DNA of 64,000 bases from Lachnospiraceae bacterium. GTDB taxonomy: Bacteria; Bacillota; Clostridia; Lachnospirales; Lachnospiraceae. Below are positions 43,402 to 52,151 of this stretch, in pieces. The stretch lies in the NCBI GenBank assembly GCA_021202465.1, contig JAJQCZ010000004.1:124001-188000 (forward strand), written 5' to 3'. The notes beneath the pieces are model-generated. The model saw only the letters and a program-made list of their open reading frames with translations. It did not search any database and was not told the DNA's origin. The position numbers were made by a program, and so were the translations under genes. How positions within the stretch are numbered: the stretch's first letter is position 1; the number at the start of each line of letters is the position of its first letter.

Positions 43402-44520
43402 ATGGCGAAAAGCTACAAGACCATGGAGCAGCTGAAGGACAGCCGTCTGCTCTATGATAAGAATCCGCCCGCGTTCGGTCTGATCCTGCTCGGTATCGTT
43501 TTCTGCGCATTGGTTGCGGCGCTTGTCTGGAGCATCGTCACGCCCAGAACCTATATCGTGGAGAGCTCCGGCGCGGTGGTCAGTGAGGCGCGGAATTATA
43601 TCATGTCCGCGTACACCGGTGAGATCGTCACGGCCTACGTCGAGGAAGGCGATTATGTTGAGGAGGGCGACAGCCTGTTTGACATTTCCAGCACGGATCT
43701 TGACCTGCAGGCGCAGCAGATCCGTGGGATGATCGAGGTGGATACGAAGAAGATCGAACAGTATGAGCGCCTGGAGCAGTGTATCAAGGACGGCGTCAAC
43801 CGCTTTGACGAGAATGACGAGGACGACAAGCCGTATTACTATCAGTACGAGACCTATCTCAGCCAGGTGGAGCAGAAGGATCTGGATGTCAGCGCATATA
43901 AGAATTATAACTATACGGACGAACAGATCCGCAATGCGGTGGGGACAAATGGCGCAGCCATCGCCGAGGTTTATTATTCGACATTAAAGAGCATCGCGGA
44001 TTCCGTCCAGACGCTGAAGACGGAGGTCTCTAACTACGAGATTCAGCTGGCTTCCCTGAACGACGGGCAGGCGGAATATCGGATCACGGCCAGCACCTCC
44101 GGGTTTGTCCATATGGATACGGAATACAGGGAAGGCATGGTGGTTCAGGCGGCGGCTGCGCTGGGAAGTATCGTGAATGAAAATGACAGTTATACGATCT
44201 CCGTTTACACCTCGGCCGACGATATGCCCAGAATTCATCTGGGCGATACTGCAGATGTCAGTGTCTCCGGCCTGACACAAAGCCTGTACGGAACCATCCG
44301 CGGAACGGTGACGTATATCGCGGCGGAGGCCACAGTAGATTCTGAGAATAATACCAGCTCATTTCTCGTGGAGATTACTCCGGAGGCGACATATCTGGTC
44401 AGCAGCCAGGGGAACAAGGTTAATCTCTCGAACGGGATGGCGGTGTCAGCCCGAATACAGTATGATGAAGTGACGTATTTTCAGTATATGATGGAAGCCC
44501 TGATGGGTCTTTCGCGGTGA
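43402..44520 (+). CDS. HlyD-family secretion adaptor protein
   Basis: A 372-residue membrane-anchored protein: one N-terminal membrane segment (FGLILLGIVFCALVAALVWSIV, about 26-47), a biotinyl-lipoyl-like half (MSAYTGEIVTAYVEEGDYVEEGDSLFDI), a central helical hairpin of about 130 residues, the second lipoyl half (ITASTSGFVHMDTEYREGMVV) and a beta-barrel end. Such adaptors work with peptide-exporting ABC transporters in Gram-positive bacteria. AGGAGAG precedes the ATG. The 3' end leads directly into the Big2 surface-protein gene. Confidence 0.87.
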   Translation: MAKSYKTMEQLKDSRLLYDKNPPAFGLILLGIVFCALVAALVWSIVTPRTYIVESSGAVVSEARNYIMSAYTGEIVTAYVEEGDYVEEGDSLFDISSTDLDLQAQQIRGMIEVDTKKIEQYERLEQCIKDGVNRFDENDEDDKPYYYQYETYLSQVEQKDLDVSAYKNYNYTDEQIRNAVGTNGAAIAEVYYSTLKSIADSVQTLKTEVSNYEIQLASLNDGQAEYRITASTSGFVHMDTEYREGMVVQAAAALGSIVNENDSYTISVYTSADDMPRIHLGDTADVSVSGLTQSLYGTIRGTVTYIAAEATVDSENNTSSFLVEITPEATYLVSSQGNKVNLSNGMAVSARIQYDEVTYFQYMMEALMGLSR

Positions 44521-44546
44521 AATGCGTGATCAGGGGGAAACATGAT

Positions 44547-46313
44547 ATGAACAGAATCCGGAGGATTTTTCTGGTGGGCGCAGCCCTTCTTCTATGCGGA
44601 TGGGCGGCGCCTGTCTGTGTGTTCGGGATGCCGCAGACAGCAGCTGCGGCCGGGGACCTGACAGCCGTCACCGGGACTGTCAGCGGGGAGGAGACGGAGA
44701 CGACGGCCGAGCCGGAGACAACGGCAGTGATTCCGGTGACAGATCTTGATATCGCGGATGTGCAGTCACCGATGACGATTGGCACATCGCAGGTGCTCTC
44801 TGTCATGGTGATTCCCGAGGACGCTTCGGATGCGACGATCACATTTACCTCCCTTACGCCGGAGGTCGCTTCCGTAAATGCGCTGGGACGTGTCACGGCG
44901 CTCTCTGCGGGAACGGCGCGGATTCAGATCGAAGGGGGGACGATCTCGCGGACCATAAAGATCACGGTGGAAGAGGAGGAGACGGAGAGTGAAGTCCATG
45001 TGACGGCGATCGATGTGGACTATGAGGAGACGATGACGGTCGGAACGACGCAGACCCTGTCTCCGTCCGTTCTTCCTGTGGAGGCGGCGGCAGAGTTCTC
45101 CTATTTGTCGAGTGCACCCTCTGTGGCGGAGGTGAATGCCTTCGGGAAGGTGACGGCGCTCGCTGCAGGAAAGGCGACGATCACGATTTCCGCTGACGGA
45201 ATCAAAAAGAAGATTACGATTCAGGTGGAGGCGGAATCTGTTGTCACATCCATCGATGTCAGTGATTTTGAAGAAGAGATGGAGGTGGACTCGACACAGA
45301 CTCTGTCGGTCAGTCTCTATCCGGCGGATGCGGAGGATCAGACTGTGACATATGCCTCCAGCAATTCCGGCGTGGCTTCGGTCTCCCAGGGAGGCGTTAT
45401 CACGGCGGTTTCGCAGGGTTCCGCAACCATTACTGTTTCTGCGGGTGCTGCGGTGAAGAAGCTGTCTCTGACCGTATATGTTCCGACTGACGCGATCCGG
45501 GTCTCTGAATCGTATCTCGTCCTGACGCCGGGGACGAGCCATACGCTCACCGTCTCCGTCCTGCCGGAGGACGCTGATCAGGAGATATCCTACGAGTCTA
45601 CGAACGAAAATGTGGCGACAGTGGATGCGGACGGTAAGATCACCGCAGTCGGAATCGGGGAGACCTCCATCGTCCTCTCCAACCGGGACTCGATGAAGGC
45701 GGTGACGGTTATTGTCCATGAGGAAAATGCCGTCACGGATTCTGCCGGAACCGGGACAGACGCCGAAAGCGTAACAACAGCCACAGGGGAATCCCTGGCG
45801 GAGCAGATTGCCCGCTCTGAGGAGACGATCTTCTGTCTGGCGGGGGAGGAGCTTTCCACCCTGACGGCGGACATCCTGAAAGCGTTATATCAATATAAGA
45901 AGACTTTGTGTATTCAGTACGAGGAGTACAATCTGACCATTCGCGGCGCGGACATACGGAACGCCGGTAACAGCCTCTCCACCCTCATTACCACAGAGGA
46001 AACCGACGAAGGCATCTCCTTCCTCTTAAATGATGGGCAGAACCTCCCGGGAACGGTGGAAGTGGAGCTGCTGACACTCCCGGAGAACTACCGGTATCTT
46101 TACCTGTTTAATGAGAGCACGGGGAAATACGAGCGTCTGAATACCATCGAGGGACAGACGCTTACCCTCAGTCAGGCAGGCGAATACCGGATCACAGTTC
46201 GCCAGATCAAAGACCGAACCATTCCTCTGTATCTGCTCATCGGCCTGGCGCTGGCCGCGGCGGGCGGAACTCTTGTGTATGTGCTGCTGAGAAAGAAGTA
46301 TCTGTTCTGGTAA
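44547..46313 (+). CDS. Surface protein with four bacterial Ig-like (Big2) domains
   Basis: A 588-residue exported protein. It has a signal peptide (MNRIRRIFLVGAALLLCGWAAPVCVFG), a Thr/Glu linker and four Big2 repeats of about 80 residues starting near residues 60, 150, 235 and 320. Each carries the pattern 'tqtLsvsvlPedA...tysSsnpsVAsVnafGkVTAlaaGtAtItis'. A non-repeat domain of about 150 residues follows, then a C-terminal membrane anchor (PLYLLIGLALAAAGGTLVYVLLRKKYLFW). Big2 domains are usually found in adhesion or cell-wall proteins. The ATG at 44547 follows GGGGGAAA; the gene comes 26 bases after the HlyD-like gene. Confidence 0.87.
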   Translation: MNRIRRIFLVGAALLLCGWAAPVCVFGMPQTAAAAGDLTAVTGTVSGEETETTAEPETTAVIPVTDLDIADVQSPMTIGTSQVLSVMVIPEDASDATITFTSLTPEVASVNALGRVTALSAGTARIQIEGGTISRTIKITVEEEETESEVHVTAIDVDYEETMTVGTTQTLSPSVLPVEAAAEFSYLSSAPSVAEVNAFGKVTALAAGKATITISADGIKKKITIQVEAESVVTSIDVSDFEEEMEVDSTQTLSVSLYPADAEDQTVTYASSNSGVASVSQGGVITAVSQGSATITVSAGAAVKKLSLTVYVPTDAIRVSESYLVLTPGTSHTLTVSVLPEDADQEISYESTNENVATVDADGKITAVGIGETSIVLSNRDSMKAVTVIVHEENAVTDSAGTGTDAESVTTATGESLAEQIARSEETIFCLAGEELSTLTADILKALYQYKKTLCIQYEEYNLTIRGADIRNAGNSLSTLITTEETDEGISFLLNDGQNLPGTVEVELLTLPENYRYLYLFNESTGKYERLNTIEGQTLTLSQAGEYRITVRQIKDRTIPLYLLIGLALAAAGGTLVYVLLRKKYLFW

Positions 46314-46345
46314 TTTGGTTAGTAGAACGGAACGATTATACAATT

Positions 46346-47903
46346 TCAGGAAAACGATTCGCGTTCTGCAACAACCCGGCATTGTTTTTTGAAGCAGGCG
46401 ATGCCGTATTTGAGGATTGTGTGCATGTCATCTTCCTGCAATTCGGCAATGTAATTGTTTTCGTTGATCTGTTCCAGAGCTTCCGCACAGGCTGCGTCGA
46501 GATCCCCGCCCTCGGCATATTTCACTTCGATGACAATGCCGATCTCTTCCTCTTCAATCTCGATCAGGAGATCATAATATCCATTGCCTCCTCTGGATGC
46601 AGTAGAACATCCTGCGAATGTTCTACTGTACGACTCTCGGTTTGAGGTAACGCTCCAGTCACCTTTAAAGAGCAGGATCCCAAGAATCAGGCCGTGATAA
46701 AAGTTCTCTTTGAATTCTTTCCGTACAGCGGTATCACGGATGCTGATGGTCTTTCCCATCGCCTGCGTGAACACACGCTCGACATCGGCGGGATCGCCGT
46801 TTTTCAATGCAGAACAGAACTCTGTCACCAGAGAACCGTCCTCTGCCACCTGCTCTTCAAATAAATCCAGGATAAAATCACGGAAGATGTCGCGGACTTC
46901 ATTGTTCGGAATCTTCAGATGAACCAGATTGCCGTATGGTATCTCAGCTGGGGTCAGATAACCGGTTGCAAAGAGCAGACTCCACATATTTTCAACGCTG
47001 TCATACATGGTATTATAGGTTAACTGCTCCTCGATGGTTTTCTGGACGGTTCCGCCCGAAATCAGCCGTTTGATCTGAGCCTTCGTCACGCCGTGTCCCA
47101 TCCGGCGGATAAACCTTTTGACTTCATCATTGCCGCTGGAGTTTTTCCAATAGTTCTTCGGCCTTTTGTCTGGATTCGTCAGTAACTGATTGCACCAGTT
47201 GATGACATCCCAGGGGTTATAAACATATGCATTGGAAATTCTGTATCCGTCATACCATTCTTTCGTGGTCGTGTAGTATTCGGAAAGCTCATAATCGTTC
47301 AGAATCTGACGGACCTCGGTGTCAGTAAATCCGAAACGCTCATCAAGAAGTGAATAGATTTTTAGGTTATTCAAACCGGTAAAAATACTTTCTTTAGCAA
47401 TCCGCAGACAGCCGGTCAGCACGGCAAAGTAAAGGCTCTCATTCGTCTTTAAGGCAGCGTCCAGCATGTTTCGGATCAGGACAATCATTTTGTCATAGTG
47501 TCCGTAAGATGTTCGCTCGCAGACAGAAATTGAAATTTCAGAGCTTCATTGGCGATAATGGTACAGAGCTCATTCTTCGCAAATTCATAGCTGTCCCCGT
47601 GAGCCGTCTTTAAACTGATGGAAATCACGGGAAACTGCCCCATATAGGTCTCGCACAGCTTTGTCTCCCGGGAGATTGCCAGCCCATCAAACAATTCTTT
47701 GTTCGTACCGATATCTCAAAAAAATGCCGGAGCATACTCATATTCAGGCTTTTGCCAAAACGCCGGGGGCGTGTGAACAGGTTTACTTCCCCCCGGTTCA
47801 GCAGTAGATCCTTGATGAGACTGGTTTTATCTATATAATAAAAGTTTTCCGTCCGGATTTTTTTAAAGTCATCCACTCCTATGGGAAGCATCTTCGCATT
47901 CAC
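46346..47903 (-). pseudogene. AAA-ATPase-like/PD-(D/E)XK protein gene with two frameshifts
   Basis: Read on the minus strand from a GTG at 47903 (AAGGAGG upstream), the gene starts LPIGVDDFKKIRTENFYYIDKTSLIKDLL and RPRRFGKSLNMSML, the AAA-ATPase-like domain. The frame breaks near 47700 and again near 47500, then continues as 380 residues to 46346. The last part holds the PDDEXK_9 nuclease motif (YYDLLIEI..., IEVKY). Proteins of this type are abundant, often multicopy, in gut anaerobes, and their role is unknown. Two separate shifts argue for decay over a single sequencing error. Confidence 0.85.
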
Positions 47904-47943
47904 GCTGCTACCTCCTTCAAAGAAAAGAGTGAATCTCTGGATG

Positions 47944-47975
47944 AGAAGCAGACCTGATATTTGAGATATGCTGAG
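47944..47975 (+). pseudogene. Fragment of a Phd-type antitoxin gene
   Basis: Nineteen bases (47944-47962) are identical to 40004-40022 in the antitoxin-like gene, and the translation RSRPDI*DMLST parallels RSRPDISRMCSTS with a stop inserted. It lies just upstream of the AAA-like pseudogene, antisense to it. Confidence 0.45.
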
Positions 47976-48019
47976 CACAAAATGATGACAAAAATAAGGA
48001 AATCTTAAGAAATAACAGG

Positions 48020-48065
48020 TTGACTAAAACATCATACATGCATATAATCATTACATGATATAGAC
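48020..48065 (+). promoter_or_regulatory. Promoter with operator-like box, before 48110
   Basis: TTGACT (48020-48025), 17 bases, TATAAT (48043-48048). The box ATTACATGATATAGAC (48050-48065) covers the expected start site. The same box in the same position occurs before the BlaI-type gene. Confidence 0.75.
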
Positions 48066-48109
48066 GCGTTTATCGAACATAAACCATTTGGTTCTACAAA
48101 GGGGTCATT

Positions 48110-48736
48110 ATGAAAATAATAAACAAAGTACGTTTTTTGTTGATAGGTATGTTTTGTGCGTATGAAATCTGCTCCTGTGTTTACCTGGTAGGTCGTGGGG
48201 AATATTATTTTGGTATATTGCTGGCATGGGTCTGGGCTTTCCTCTATGCATTTCGAATGTATGTGGTTCGGGGAGATGATGAGAAGGCGAAGGTATGCCG
48301 AGCCAGAGAAGAGAGAATTCTTCAGCAGAGATTTGGAAAGGCGCAAGATGTGATTCCTTATATGGGATGTATTATGTGGCTGATAAAAGAATGGATTCCA
48401 CTTCAGACAACTCACCCTGTGATATTGTCTGTTCAGATTGACATGCTTCTGTGGTTTACGGTGCTGATTCCTGCGTATTTTTTCTGGTATGTATTCTCTA
48501 TGTGTAAAGCAATAAAAAACGAGGAATTAATGGAAGAGGGGAGCACGTCTGCTACCCTGGCAAATCCCGGTCTGGGGATCATTCTGTGGCTGTGTTCCTG
48601 GCTTGTTTCGTGGCAGCTTCCATACAATTATCTGTATCTTTTGGATGGATTATACTGGGGATTGTGCCTGACAGGATTGATTTTCTACCTGTGGTGTGAA
48701 ATGAGGAACAGAAAAATACAAATATGGAATGAATAA
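48110..48736 (+). CDS. Membrane protein, function unknown
   Basis: A 208-residue protein with about six hydrophobic segments, including FLLIGMFCAYEICSCVYLV, YFGILLAWVWAFLYAF, LLWFTVLIPAYFFWYVFS, LGIILWLCSWLVSW and LYWGLCLTGLIFYLW. A charged loop, RGDDEKAKVCRAREERILQQRFGKAQD, lies between the second and third. AAAGGGG lies 5 bases before the ATG. No family is recognised. The shared promoter box with the BlaI-type gene suggests that this protein belongs to the regulon of that repressor. Confidence 0.7.
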   Translation: MKIINKVRFLLIGMFCAYEICSCVYLVGRGEYYFGILLAWVWAFLYAFRMYVVRGDDEKAKVCRAREERILQQRFGKAQDVIPYMGCIMWLIKEWIPLQTTHPVILSVQIDMLLWFTVLIPAYFFWYVFSMCKAIKNEELMEEGSTSATLANPGLGIILWLCSWLVSWQLPYNYLYLLDGLYWGLCLTGLIFYLWCEMRNRKIQIWNE

Positions 48737-48750
48737 GGGAGGAAACTGTT

Positions 48751-48933
48751 ATGGATGAAGTCTTATTGATTGCCTCGGTTGCGATTGTCCCGGTGTTTTT
48801 TCGGCTGCTTCTAGGAAAAGAAGCTTTCGAAGAAAGAATGAAGGAGGGCGTGAATTTCGTCAGTCTGATTTTCCTGACAATGATGTGTGTTTATTTTTGG
48901 TATTGCGTTGTTTATATGCATTTACATTACTGA
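48751..48933 (+). CDS. Small membrane protein
   Basis: A 60-residue protein with two hydrophobic segments (VLLIASVAIVPVFFRLLLG and VNFVSLIFLTMMCVYFWYCVVYM). AGGGAGGAAA lies 7 bases before the ATG. It follows the 48110 gene after 14 bases and is probably expressed from the same promoter. It has no recognised relatives. Confidence 0.6.
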   Translation: MDEVLLIASVAIVPVFFRLLLGKEAFEERMKEGVNFVSLIFLTMMCVYFWYCVVYMHLHY

Positions 48934-48972
48934 GGGGATATGCCTGACGCTCATTGAATTTGCCGTCATGTC

Positions 48973-49018
48973 TTGACAGAAAGAAGGAAGATGCTTACTA
49001 TGATTACATCATATAGAC
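48973..49018 (+). promoter_or_regulatory. Promoter with operator-like box, before the BlaI-type gene
   Basis: TTGACA (48973-48978), 17 bases, TACTAT (48996-49001). The box ATTACATCATATAGAC (49003-49018) starts two bases after the -10, exactly as at 48050, and differs in one base of 16. Confidence 0.75.
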
Positions 49019-49046
49019 ATTTCGGCACAATATGGGAGTAACGAAG

Positions 49047-49427
49047 ATGAAGAAATCAATGAGTGACAGTGAGATGCTTCTCATGAAGTGTATCTGGGAT
49101 GAGGAGGAGGATATCTCGATCCCGCATCTGGCGGAGGTCCTCCGTGAAAAGTATGGGAAGGATTATAAACGGACGACCATCGTGACGTTTCTGTCACGTC
49201 TGCGTGAGAAGGGATATGTTCAGACCTATCGGAAGGGAAGGCTCTCCTACGCCCATCCGGTGCAGACGGAAGAGGAATACCGGCAGTCGATCGCGGTTCA
49301 GGATACGCAGACCTGGTTCGGCGGGCAGCCGAGCCGCTACCTCTCTGCTCTTGTCGATCAGAATGGTCTCAGCAAAGAAGAGGCGGAACGTATCCGGGAG
49401 ATTCTGGATGAGTACTTTGACGATTAA
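49047..49427 (+). CDS. BlaI/MecI/CopY-family repressor
   Basis: A 126-residue winged-helix repressor: SDSEMLLMKCIWDEEEDISIPHLAEVLREKYGKDYKRTTIVTFLSRLREKGYVQTYRKGRLSYAHPV is the conserved DNA-binding domain, and the rest is the helical dimerisation tail. Classical BlaI is cleaved by the BlaR1 protease; no BlaR1 gene is present here. The ATG at 49047 is preceded by GGGAGTAACGAAG. The operator-like box at its own promoter points to autoregulation. A terminator follows. Confidence 0.88.
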   Translation: MKKSMSDSEMLLMKCIWDEEEDISIPHLAEVLREKYGKDYKRTTIVTFLSRLREKGYVQTYRKGRLSYAHPVQTEEEYRQSIAVQDTQTWFGGQPSRYLSALVDQNGLSKEEAERIREILDEYFDD

Positions 49428-49507
49428 TCTGACAAGTGTCAATCAGAAGGTTTAAGAACAGGTATAGATCGGCACGGACAACCAATTTGTAACGCGAACA
49501 TCCTTCG

Positions 49508-49552
49508 GCCCCGTACGAGCTGTCATACAGGCAGTCCGTGCGGGGCATTTTT
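49508..49552 (+). terminator. Terminator after the BlaI-type gene
   Basis: GCCCCGTACG (49508-49517) pairs with CGTGCGGGGC (49537-49546) with one G-U, and ATTTTT follows. It lies in the 361-base gap between the repressor gene and the GH3 gene; the rest of that gap shows no gene and only AT-rich sequence that may hold the GH3 promoter. Confidence 0.85.
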
Positions 49553-49788
49553 GCGTATCAAGGGCGTCTTGAGAATGTACTGATAATTTGGTTGTTCGAT
49601 CATTCTGCCATCTGCATTTTAAAGTCTTCCCGGGCATAGCCCCGAACCACTCACCGCCCATAAAGTGATAAATCAAGCGATATAAACTTGATAGTAACTT
49701 GTAATAAAGCAGAGAAAAAAGTAAAATTCAGTCGAATAAGACGTAAAAGGCAGACCTGTCCGGTTTGATCCGGGGAGAGGAAGGGACT

Positions 49789-52083
49789 ATGGCAAAATCA
49801 AAAGAAGAGATTCGGGAACTGGTCGGTCAGATGACGCTGGAGGAGAAGATCCGCTGCTGCGCACTGTATCAGGACCGGTTCGGCAACCTGCCGCGGTTCG
49901 GGATCGCGTACCGCAGCTGTGACAATCCTTCGGGCGGCTGGTGCGACTATTTCCGGCTGCCGCGGGAGGAGATGGAGGACAAATTCTGGGGAACCTGCTT
50001 CCCGCAGGCGGCGGCGCAGGGAGCGACCTGGGATCCGGAGCTGGCGCGGGAGATCGGCGAGGCGCAGGGCCGGGAGTGCAAGAATCAGGATGTGGATATC
50101 ATCCTGCGTCCCGGTGTCAACATGAAGCGCAGCCCGCTCGGCGGCCGCAATTTCGAGTATTATTCGGAGGACCCGTGGCTTTCCTCCGAGATGGGAGCCG
50201 CTTACATCAACGGTGTGCAGAGTCAGCATGTGGCCGCGAACCTGAAGCATTTTGTCTGCAATAACCAGGAATATGAGCGTATGACGACCAACGCGGTGGT
50301 GGATGAGCGCACATTCAACGAGCTGTATCTGCGGGTCTTTCAGCTGGTTCTGCAGAAGTCCGATCCCTGGACGATCATGAGCTGCTACAACAAGGTCAAC
50401 GGCAAATGGGTGCACCAGAACAAGTATATCATGGATAAGCTGCGTAAGGAGTTCGGCTATGACGGCCTGGTCATGTCCGACGCTTTCGCGGTTCACTACC
50501 AGCAGGATAAGGTCGAGGGACACAAATGCGGGCTGGATGTGGAGCTGGCGGAGGAGGAGAATCACGTTCACTGGCTCCTCGATGCCTATAACAATGGTGA
50601 GATCTCCGACGAAGAACTGGATACCATTGCCACGCACGTGGTGGACTGCTTCTACAAGATTCACGACGGCTATACGGTGCCTGAACTCGACCTGGCAGCG
50701 CATCATGCGCTGGCGAAGCGCGCCGCGATCGAGGGAGCCGTGCTGCTGGAGAATGACGGCACACTGCCGCTGTGCGCGAAGGAGGAGAAGAACCTGGCTG
50801 TGATCGGCGCGTTTGCCAAGGCGCCCTGCTACATGGGCGGCGGCTCCGGACACATGAACGGACATACGCTGGATATTCCTACGGAAGAAATCGATCGGCT
50901 GCTGGGAGAGGGAAACTATACGTATGCCGCCGGATATCAGATCAACGCCGGCTTCCCGCCCGAGGATACGCCCCGGCCTGACCTGATTGAAGAGGCTGTG
51001 GAGACCGCGAAGAAGGCCGAACGGATCATCCTCTTTACGGGGTATCCCTACGGTGTCGAGTCCGAGGGCTATGACCGCACCGACCTGTTCCTGCCGCAGA
51101 GCCAGAGAGACTTGCTGGACGCGGTCCTGGCGGTCAATGACAATGTGATCCTTGTGGTAAATACAGGCGCGCCGGTGGATATTTCCGCCTACAGCAAACG
51201 GGTTCATGCGGTGCTGCAGGGCGGCTATGCCGGTGAGGCGTCGGGAAGCGCTACGGTGGATATCCTCTTCGGTCTGGCGGAACCCGGCGGGAGACTGCCT
51301 GAGACCTATCCGTGCCGTCTGGAGGACACGCCTTCCTATCTGAACTTCCCCTGCTATCCCGACACTGTGCCCGATGTTACCTACGGTGAGGGACTCTATA
51401 TTGGTTACCGCTGGTACGATGCGCGGAAGATGGAGGTGGCTTATCCCTTCGGCTACGGCCTCTCCTACACGACCTTTGAGTACAGTGACATTCGTCTGGA
51501 TGCCCGTGAGATCGACGCGCACGGAGCGGTGACGGTTACCTTTAAAGTGAAAAACACAGGAGACCGCGCGGGCTCCGATGTGGCGCAGGTCTATGTCCAC
51601 GATCGAGGAGCCACGATCCATCGTCCGGTGAAGGAACTGCGCGGCTTTAAGAAGGTGCATCTTGCCCCCGGGGAGGAGACGGAGGTCTCCATTACGCTGG
51701 ATCGTCGTGCCTTTGAATTCTATACCCCGGCTCTTCATCGCTGGGTCGTCGAGGAAGCGGATTTTGATATCCTGGTGGGCCGCAGCTCCCGGGAGATCTG
51801 CCTGTCCGCGGTCGTGACCGTGCATTCGGATGAGACGGCGAAACGGTTCAGCCCGCAGATGCAGATCGGACATTTTATCAAGGACAGCCGTTTCGCGGGC
51901 ACGCTGACCGATGAGCCGCAGAGCCGCCGTGACTGGTTTGATCCGGAGAAGAACGCGATCCTGCCTCTGGGCTGCGCGATTCCTCTGGGCCAGTTCGGCG
52001 ATCTGGATATGGGTCAGGGCAAGCTGTCGCAGGAGCTGCTTCAGAAGATCGTCGGCGATCTGAATAAAAAGAAAGCGGAGTGA
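49789..52083 (+). CDS. GH3 glycoside hydrolase (beta-glucosidase type)
   Basis: A 764-residue GH3 enzyme without a signal peptide, so cytoplasmic. The TIM-barrel domain has NLKHFVCNNQEYERMTTNAVVDERTFNELYL and the nucleophile Asp231 in GYDGLVMSDAFAVH. The second domain (about 315-545) has the sandwich typical of two-domain GH3, and the C-terminal fibronectin-III-like domain (about 580-655) has TFKVKNTGDRAGSDVAQVYV. The substrate could be beta-glucosides or other beta-linked plant glycosides. GAGAGGAAGGG precedes the ATG. Its paralogue is at 53485. The next gene on the minus strand is an AraC regulator. Confidence 0.93.
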   Translation: MAKSKEEIRELVGQMTLEEKIRCCALYQDRFGNLPRFGIAYRSCDNPSGGWCDYFRLPREEMEDKFWGTCFPQAAAQGATWDPELAREIGEAQGRECKNQDVDIILRPGVNMKRSPLGGRNFEYYSEDPWLSSEMGAAYINGVQSQHVAANLKHFVCNNQEYERMTTNAVVDERTFNELYLRVFQLVLQKSDPWTIMSCYNKVNGKWVHQNKYIMDKLRKEFGYDGLVMSDAFAVHYQQDKVEGHKCGLDVELAEEENHVHWLLDAYNNGEISDEELDTIATHVVDCFYKIHDGYTVPELDLAAHHALAKRAAIEGAVLLENDGTLPLCAKEEKNLAVIGAFAKAPCYMGGGSGHMNGHTLDIPTEEIDRLLGEGNYTYAAGYQINAGFPPEDTPRPDLIEEAVETAKKAERIILFTGYPYGVESEGYDRTDLFLPQSQRDLLDAVLAVNDNVILVVNTGAPVDISAYSKRVHAVLQGGYAGEASGSATVDILFGLAEPGGRLPETYPCRLEDTPSYLNFPCYPDTVPDVTYGEGLYIGYRWYDARKMEVAYPFGYGLSYTTFEYSDIRLDAREIDAHGAVTVTFKVKNTGDRAGSDVAQVYVHDRGATIHRPVKELRGFKKVHLAPGEETEVSITLDRRAFEFYTPALHRWVVEEADFDILVGRSSREICLSAVVTVHSDETAKRFSPQMQIGHFIKDSRFAGTLTDEPQSRRDWFDPEKNAILPLGCAIPLGQFGDLDMGQGKLSQELLQKIVGDLNKKKAE

Positions 52084-52151
52084 CGCCCCCTGAAAAGGGG
52101 AGCGAACTCCGCCGGAGATGGAACAAAATACCGCGGCGCGCGGGCCGGGCG

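Noticed and set aside
44547..46313. Repeated DNA within the Big2 protein gene as a mobile or CRISPR-like repeat
   Set aside because: The repeats are protein-level Big2 domains in one frame and differ in DNA sequence.
49798..51873. 691-residue frame on the minus strand
   Set aside because: It mirrors the GH3 gene in the opposite strand; high-GC codon bias keeps it open. No protein family is visible.
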